From assembly GCA_023423405.1 (NCBI GenBank), contig JAFAFR010000037.1, positions 186,001 through 250,000 on the forward strand: a stretch of DNA of 64,000 nt, read 5' to 3'. A program made the position numbers and the translations under genes. Below the pieces are notes generated by a model. That model was not told where the DNA came from, made no database searches, and saw only the letters and a program-made list of their open reading frames with translations. This stretch comes from Bacteroidota bacterium. GTDB lineage: Bacteria > Bacteroidota > Bacteroidia > Chitinophagales > Chitinophagaceae. Positions 59,583 through 64,000 of this stretch are shown in pieces (the stretch's first letter is position 1; each line of letters starts with the position of its first letter).

Positions 59583-60290
59583 ATGATCCGTTTTCTGCAA
59601 ACAGCGCGCGCTGCTTTTTTTGACCTCCTGTTTCCGCATACCTGTGCGGCCTGCGGCAGCAGTCTCCTGCAAACTGGTAAGGGGATCTGTTCTTCCTGCC
59701 TGCTGCAACTTCCGCTCACCGGCTTTACAAACGACAGCGACAATGCGGTTGCGCGCGTCTTCTGGGGAAGACTTTCCCTGCATCAGGCAACAGCTTTTAT
59801 TTTTTTCCAGAAAAAGACGTCCGTGCAGGAACTCATGCACCAGATCAAATACCGTTCGCGCGAAGATGCAGCCAGGCAATTGGGCCAATGGATGGGGCAT
59901 CAGCTCCTGCACAAGCCCTGGTTCATGGAATCGGACCTGCTGTTGCCCATGCCCCTGCATGCAAAAAGACTGAAGAGCCGGGGCTTTAACCAGGCCGCCG
60001 TACTCTGCGAGGGCATTTCCAGCGTTACGGGCATACCCATGCGAAACGACCTGCTGCAGCGGCAATCCAGCACCAGCAGCCAAACCACCCAACACCGGCA
60101 GGAACGCTGGCAGAATATGCAGGGCGTATTTGCCCTGCGCGATCCCCTCAGCCTGGAAAACAAAAAACTGGTGCTGGTAGATGATGTCGTTACAACCGGC
60201 GCCACGCTGGAAGCCCTGGGCAGGGCCGTTGCGGCAGTACCCGGCACCCGCATCAGCATCGCCTGTCTGGCCTACACCCTGCCGTACTGA
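59583..60290 (+). CDS. ComF-family phosphoribosyltransferase-like protein
   Basis: The ATG at 59583 gives 235 residues; the open frame also includes a TTG at 59568. An N-terminal zinc ribbon (Cys21, 24, 36 and 39, CAAC and CSSC) is followed by a type I PRTase fold with the PRPP loop VLVDDVVTTGAT near 198-209. The helices around KSRGFNQAAVLCEGIS near 136-151 fit. ComF is needed for DNA uptake in some bacteria, though its biochemical role is not settled. comEC is about 31 kb away. Confidence 0.9.
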   Translation: MIRFLQTARAAFFDLLFPHTCAACGSSLLQTGKGICSSCLLQLPLTGFTNDSDNAVARVFWGRLSLHQATAFIFFQKKTSVQELMHQIKYRSREDAARQLGQWMGHQLLHKPWFMESDLLLPMPLHAKRLKSRGFNQAAVLCEGISSVTGIPMRNDLLQRQSSTSSQTTQHRQERWQNMQGVFALRDPLSLENKKLVLVDDVVTTGATLEALGRAVAAVPGTRISIACLAYTLPY

Positions 60291-60301
60291 AAATGTTTGC
60301 C

Positions 60302-60309
60302 TATTTTTG
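60302..60309 (+). promoter_or_regulatory. -7 box six bases before the beta-helix lipoprotein start
   Basis: TATTTTTG matches TAnnTTTG and ends six bases before the ATG at 60316. Confidence 0.45.
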
Positions 60310-60315
60310 ACAACC

Positions 60316-61704
60316 ATGCGGACTGTTCTCATTGTATTTGGTCTTTTTGCACTGGCGTCCTGTACCCGGGAAAACCTGCTTGAAAGCAAGGATGCCATTC
60401 TTATCACCAGCGCCGATAGCCTGCACTTTGATACCATTTTCACGCAGGCAGGTTCCATTACGCTGCACCTCGTGATCAGCAACCCCAACGACCAGCGCGT
60501 GAAGCTCAGTAATATTTCTCTCGCCGGCGGCGACAACAGTTTTTTCCGCATCAATATAAATGGTGACCCCGGACCTGCATTGCAAAACCTTGACATCCGC
60601 GCGGGCGACAGCATCCATGTTTTTGTCAACACCCGCATTCCTTCTCAAAGCAACCCGCTGCCTTTCCTGGTGCAGGACAGCATCCGGCTCGACTGGAATG
60701 GCAATACCAAATGGGTGCAGTTGGATGTATGGGGACAGCAGGCGAGGTTCATCCGCAACGGTTATATCAGCCAGAACCAAACCTGGACCCGCGACATTCC
60801 TTATGTGTTGCTGGGCCCGCTGAGCATCGCAAACGGCGCCACCCTCACCCTGCAAAAGGGAACGCGGGTATATGCCCATGCCGATGCACCCATTCTGGTA
60901 GATGGCAGCCTGCGCGTAAATGGCGGACCCGACAGCGCCGACCGCGTTGTGTTCCGCGGCGACCGGCTTGATGCGCCCTACCGGAATTTCCCCGCCTCCT
61001 GGCCCGGCATCCTGTTCCGCGAGGGGAGCGATCATAACAGGCTCGACTATGCGATTATCAGCAATGCCTACCAGGGCATCGTTACCCAGGTACCCGGAGG
61101 TCCCAGCCCTTCGCTTGAACTCAACCAATGCATTATTGAAAATGCCTGGGACGCGGGCCTGCAGGCTGTGAGCAGTAATATAGTATTGAATAACTGCCTC
61201 ATCAGCAATTGTGGTAAAAACGTACAACTGGTATATGGCGGCACTTACCTGTTCAACCAGTGCACCATTGCCGCCTATAACACCATTTACTTCGCCCACG
61301 AGGAACCTGCCGTATGGGTGACCGACGCCATAACGGTAGACAACAATATATATGTGGCGCCGCTGGATGCGCAGTTCATCAACTGCATTGTGTGGGGAGA
61401 TGGCGCACTCGTCAACAATGAACTGGAAGCAGAACGGAAAGGCGAAGCACCTTATAGCGTGATTTTTGAAAACGGGCTCTGGCGCATGAAGGAGGTTTCT
61501 TCTTTCATTACCACCATCAATGCCATTACCAATGAAGATCCGTTGTTTGAGAAAGCAGACAGCAACCCGCTGCAGGCCGATTTTCATTTGCAGGCCGGAT
61601 CTCCGGCCATCGGGAAAGGCAGGTCGCCCACCCTGCCCGTGGATCTCGATGGCAAAACCCGTTACCAGCCGGCCCCGGATATTGGCGCTTATGAAAGGCA
61701 ATAA
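60316..61704 (+). CDS. Beta-helix lipoprotein with choice-of-anchor-type C-terminus
   Basis: The ATG at 60316 gives 462 residues with a lipoprotein signal (LIVFGLFALASCTREN, lipid Cys near 16). The middle (about 170-370) carries right-handed parallel-beta-helix style repeats such as NQCIIENAWDAGLQAVSSNIVLNNCLISNCGKNVQLVYGG, and the end DLDGKTRYQPAPDIGAYE is the final motif seen in the choice-of-anchor Q group. It probably binds polysaccharide or protein on the surface; no enzyme residues could be assigned. It follows comF by 25 bases and precedes a glutathione peroxidase gene. Confidence 0.85.
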   Translation: MRTVLIVFGLFALASCTRENLLESKDAILITSADSLHFDTIFTQAGSITLHLVISNPNDQRVKLSNISLAGGDNSFFRININGDPGPALQNLDIRAGDSIHVFVNTRIPSQSNPLPFLVQDSIRLDWNGNTKWVQLDVWGQQARFIRNGYISQNQTWTRDIPYVLLGPLSIANGATLTLQKGTRVYAHADAPILVDGSLRVNGGPDSADRVVFRGDRLDAPYRNFPASWPGILFREGSDHNRLDYAIISNAYQGIVTQVPGGPSPSLELNQCIIENAWDAGLQAVSSNIVLNNCLISNCGKNVQLVYGGTYLFNQCTIAAYNTIYFAHEEPAVWVTDAITVDNNIYVAPLDAQFINCIVWGDGALVNNELEAERKGEAPYSVIFENGLWRMKEVSSFITTINAITNEDPLFEKADSNPLQADFHLQAGSPAIGKGRSPTLPVDLDGKTRYQPAPDIGAYERQ

Positions 61705-61736
61705 GTCCGATCTTTGTATGGCCTAAAAAACAAGAT

Positions 61737-62249
61737 ATGCTTAAAACACTCCTGGTTACCATGATGATAATAGCTGCCGCCAGCATTTACGATTTTAAAC
61801 TGACCGGTCTCGATGGAAAGGCTTTTGACCTTTCTGCTTATAAAGGAAAAAAGATCCTGATCGTCAACACTGCTTCCGCCTGCGGGTACACGCCCCAATA
61901 CGCCGACCTCGAAGCCCTCTATGAGAAATACCAGAACAAACTGGTAGTGGTGGGCTTTCCTGCCAACAATTTCGGTGAGCAGGAAAAGGGAAGCAACAGC
62001 GAGATCCAGGCTTTCTGTAAAAAGAATTACGGCGTAAGTTTTCCGATGAGTGAAAAAGTGAGCGTGAAGGGCGAGGACATCCACCCGCTTTTCAAATACC
62101 TCACCAACGAAGCGGAGAGAATGGGGGTGAAAGATCCGATCAAGTGGAACTTCACCAAATTTCTTATTGACGAAAATGGCAAGCTGATCGCTGTATTTCC
62201 CAGTGCCGTGAAGCCCCTGAGCGAAGAGATCACCAAGTACCTGAATTAA
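61737..62249 (+). CDS. Glutathione peroxidase-family thiol peroxidase
   Basis: The 170-residue protein has a hydrophobic N-terminus (about 1-16) that could be a signal peptide, then the GPx fold. The active-site cysteine is Cys49 in NTASACGYTPQY, with PANNFGEQEKG near 75-85 giving the Gln, and KWNFTKFLID near 136-145 giving Trp and Asn. It is a cysteine, not selenocysteine, form, which usually uses thioredoxin. A -7-like box (GATCTTTG, one mismatch) lies 21 bases before the start. Confidence 0.94.
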   Translation: MLKTLLVTMMIIAAASIYDFKLTGLDGKAFDLSAYKGKKILIVNTASACGYTPQYADLEALYEKYQNKLVVVGFPANNFGEQEKGSNSEIQAFCKKNYGVSFPMSEKVSVKGEDIHPLFKYLTNEAERMGVKDPIKWNFTKFLIDENGKLIAVFPSAVKPLSEEITKYLN

Positions 62250-62261
62250 TATCTTCGCCGC

Positions 62262-63416
62262 ATGCGCTTTGAAGCGGTCATTGACCAGCCGGAAATAAAA
62301 CAACAATTGCGGGAAATGGTGCAGCAGAACCGGCTGAGCCATGCCCTGCTCTTTCTTTCGAAAGAAGGCGCCGGCGGTCTGCCCCTGGCCCTGGCCTTTG
62401 CGTCCTATGTGGTATGCGAAAGGGCCGCGGCCGAAGGACTCAAGGATGCCTGCGGCACCTGCGCTGGCTGCACCAAATCGGCGTCCCTGGTTCATCCGGA
62501 TATTCACTTTTCCTATCCTGTGATCCCCCGCAAACCGGGCGACAAACCCGTCAGCACCGATTATATCAGCGACTGGCGCGAATTCATCCGCAGCAATCCT
62601 TATGGCAACCTGTACGACTGGCTGCAATCGATCCGCGCCGAGAACAAGCAGGGGAATATTACCGCCGAAGAATGCAACGACATCATCCGCAAGCTCAACC
62701 TGAAAACCTTTGAAAGCAGGTACAAGGTGCTGGTGATGTGGATGCCGGAGCTGCTGGGAAAAGAAGGGAATAAACTGCTCAAGCTGATCGAAGAACCGCC
62801 TGCCAATACGCTGTTCCTGCTGGTAGCGGAGAACGAGGCACTGATACTGCCTACCATTCTTTCGCGCTGCCAACTGGTGAAGATTCCGCAGTTGAGCGAC
62901 CAGGCGGTGTACAACCAGTTGGTGAACGGCATGGGCGTTCCCGAAGAAAAAGCGCACCAGGTAGCGGCCATCAGTGAAGGCAATTTCCGGGAAGCGAAAC
63001 AGCAACTGGAACATGCGGAAGACGACTGGCAGGCCCTGGTAAGGGAATGGCTGAACTGCATCCTGAAAAACGGACCCGTGGCGCTCGTCAAGTGGATCGA
63101 GGAGGTCAGCAAGCTGGGCCGGGAAAAACAGAAACAGTTCCTGCGCTATTTCACCCACCTGCTGGAACAGAGCCTGCGCATCCGCATCCTGGGAGAAAAC
63201 AGTGCCTGGGCGCAAAACCTGCCGCCGGCCGAAAGGGATTTTATTCTTCGCATCAATAAGCTTTCGGGTATTGAGCAACAGGAAGCCATTGTTGCACTGC
63301 TGGACCAGACCGCCTATTATATAGAAAGAAATGCTAATGCAAAGATGCTTTTTCATGCCGTCAGCATCAAACTCGCCCACCTGCTGCGCGACAGAACCCG
63401 GGTATCCGTCTGGTAG
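62262..63416 (+). CDS. holB: DNA polymerase III subunit delta-prime
   Basis: HolB is a clamp-loader subunit. The 384 residues have an N-terminal clamp-loader start (IDQPEIKQQLREMVQQNRLSHALLFLSKEGAGGLPLALAFA near 6-46), in which the P-loop is degenerate as is normal for delta-prime, then four cysteines in CGTCAGC plus the upstream VCERA, a zinc-binding part. NKLLKLIEEPPANTLFLLVAENEALILPTILSRCQLV near 170-206 is diagnostic. It starts 12 bases after the peroxidase stop, and a ricT-like gene follows, an order also seen in other phyla. Confidence 0.94.
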   Translation: MRFEAVIDQPEIKQQLREMVQQNRLSHALLFLSKEGAGGLPLALAFASYVVCERAAAEGLKDACGTCAGCTKSASLVHPDIHFSYPVIPRKPGDKPVSTDYISDWREFIRSNPYGNLYDWLQSIRAENKQGNITAEECNDIIRKLNLKTFESRYKVLVMWMPELLGKEGNKLLKLIEEPPANTLFLLVAENEALILPTILSRCQLVKIPQLSDQAVYNQLVNGMGVPEEKAHQVAAISEGNFREAKQQLEHAEDDWQALVREWLNCILKNGPVALVKWIEEVSKLGREKQKQFLRYFTHLLEQSLRIRILGENSAWAQNLPPAERDFILRINKLSGIEQQEAIVALLDQTAYYIERNANAKMLFHAVSIKLAHLLRDRTRVSVW

Positions 63417-63423
63417 CTTTGCT

Positions 63424-63431
63424 TATATTTG
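63424..63431 (+). promoter_or_regulatory. -7 box before the ricT-like gene
   Basis: TATATTTG matches TAnnTTTG and lies 39 bases before the ATG at 63471. No -33 element is clear. Confidence 0.5.
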
Positions 63432-63470
63432 TAAAATCTAATTAATTCACATTCATTTTATTAACGATAT

Positions 63471-64000
63471 ATGGGATGTAGCAGTTGTGGAACCGGATCG
63501 CCGAAAGGGTGCAAAAGCAACGGGGGTTGTTCCTCGGGCGGATGCAACCGGATGAATGCTTACGATTGGTTGCAGAACCTGCCCTTTGCCGACCTTGAAT
63601 CGGCCTGCAAAGTGGTGGAAGTTTCTTTTAATAAGGGCAGCCGGAAAGATTTTTTCCGCAACAACGCCCTGCAACAGTTTGAAAAAGGCGACCAGGTAAC
63701 CGTGGAAGGTGTGAGCGGGGTAGATGTGGGAGAGATTTCACTGACCGGTGAGATCGTGCGCCTGCAGCTCAAGAAAAGAGGCATTAACGAATTTGATCCT
63801 GAAATGAAAAAAGTGTTGCGGCGCGCCAACGACCGCGACCTTGACCTGATGCGGATCAATAAGGCCCGGGAAGCCGAAGCGGTGATCCGCGCCAGGGCCA
63901 TCGCCCGCCAGTTGAAGCTTGACATGAAGATCAGCGAAGTAGAAATCCAGGCGGATGGACGCAAAGCCACTTTCTTTTATATCGCAGACGACCGGGTCGA
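63471..64000 (+). CDS. ricT: PSP1-domain protein (RicT/YaaT-like), partial
   Basis: The frame starts at the ATG at 63471 and runs off the right edge after 176 residues. The N-terminus is Cys/Gly-rich (MGCSSCGTGSPKGCKSNGG, with further cysteines), then the PSP1 domain begins with ACKVVEVSFNKGSRKDFFRN near 45-64 and GDQVTVEGVSGVDVGEI near 73-89. KARAREAEAVIRARAIARQLKLDMKI-like helices follow near 128-150. In Bacillus the related YaaT/RicT protein acts with RicA and RicF in mRNA processing; here the function is inferred. The Cys-rich start is typical of the group and may bind an iron-sulfur cluster. Confidence 0.88.
   Translation, partial: MGCSSCGTGSPKGCKSNGGCSSGGCNRMNAYDWLQNLPFADLESACKVVEVSFNKGSRKDFFRNNALQQFEKGDQVTVEGVSGVDVGEISLTGEIVRLQLKKRGINEFDPEMKKVLRRANDRDLDLMRINKAREAEAVIRARAIARQLKLDMKISEVEIQADGRKATFFYIADDRV

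Noticed and set aside
1..64000. CRISPR arrays, tRNA or rRNA genes, transposases, prophage genes
   Set aside because: I looked for regularly spaced repeats, cloverleaf-like intergenic sequences, conserved rRNA blocks and DDE or integrase motifs in the frames and saw none. A covariance-model search could still find a small RNA I missed.

Overview
The window comes from a Bacteroidota chromosome, most likely a soil or plant-associated member of the Chitinophagaceae. This rests on three SusC/SusD pairs, one run by an ECF sigma factor and a FecR anti-sigma factor; on gliding genes gldD and gldE beside ssb, mutY, an HU-type gene and an RNase E/G gene; on a type IX secretion C-terminal domain; and on promoter -7 boxes of the phylum form TAnnTTTG. 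I see no tRNA, rRNA, CRISPR array, transposase or phage gene. Family names are from memory of conserved motifs; no database was searched.

Layout. 1-4.3 kb: rsfS-ftsH-LUD protein-GGCT-like protein on the minus strand, with biotin ligase divergent. 4.3-6.9 kb: a small HExxH protein and an M23 peptidase-peroxiredoxin pair on minus. 7.0-11.0 kb: a small exported protein, carB without its allosteric domain, and a nitroreductase-like gene on plus. 11.0-24.8 kb: one large minus-strand glycan-uptake locus reading ECF sigma, FecR, SusC with STN domain, SusD, a VCBS/ASPIC lipoprotein, a Tat-exported GH116-type glycosidase and an RbsD/FucU-like lipoprotein. 25.2-30.9 kb: a frameshifted exported protein, comEC, purH and a DMT transporter on plus. 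30.9-33.6 kb: a polysaccharide-deacetylase-like protein and lutB on minus. 33.7-38.3 kb is accessory: an AlbA_2 regulator with tetrapeptide repeats, a DUF3109 protein, a family VIII esterase-like protein, a hicBA pair and an orphan T9SS sorting domain. 38.3-45.2 kb: gldD/gldE/ssb/mutY on minus, then HU, a TPR protein, a 31-residue basic protein and rng on plus. 45.4-56.6 kb: two convergent SusCD loci, one with fasciclin and DUF5007-like lipoproteins. 57.1-64 kb: a membrane zinc peptidase, radA, comF, a beta-helix lipoprotein, glutathione peroxidase, holB and the start of a ricT-like gene.

How the genes work together. The 11-25 kb locus looks like a regulated uptake and cleavage system. A signal through SusC and FecR would free the sigma factor, SusCD would import a glucoside-like ligand, and the GH116 enzyme and mutarotase-like lipoprotein would process it in the periplasm. 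A strong intrinsic terminator just after susD probably lowers expression of the enzyme genes. The rest is mainly core metabolism, DNA maintenance and RNA processing.

Points most worth a second look: the GH116/ASPIC/RbsD-like uptake locus and the direct repeats before its sigma gene; two plus-strand terminators with no gene in front of them; the NDTI repeats in the AlbA_2 regulator; CarB lacking the allosteric domain; and -7 boxes that almost touch several start codons.
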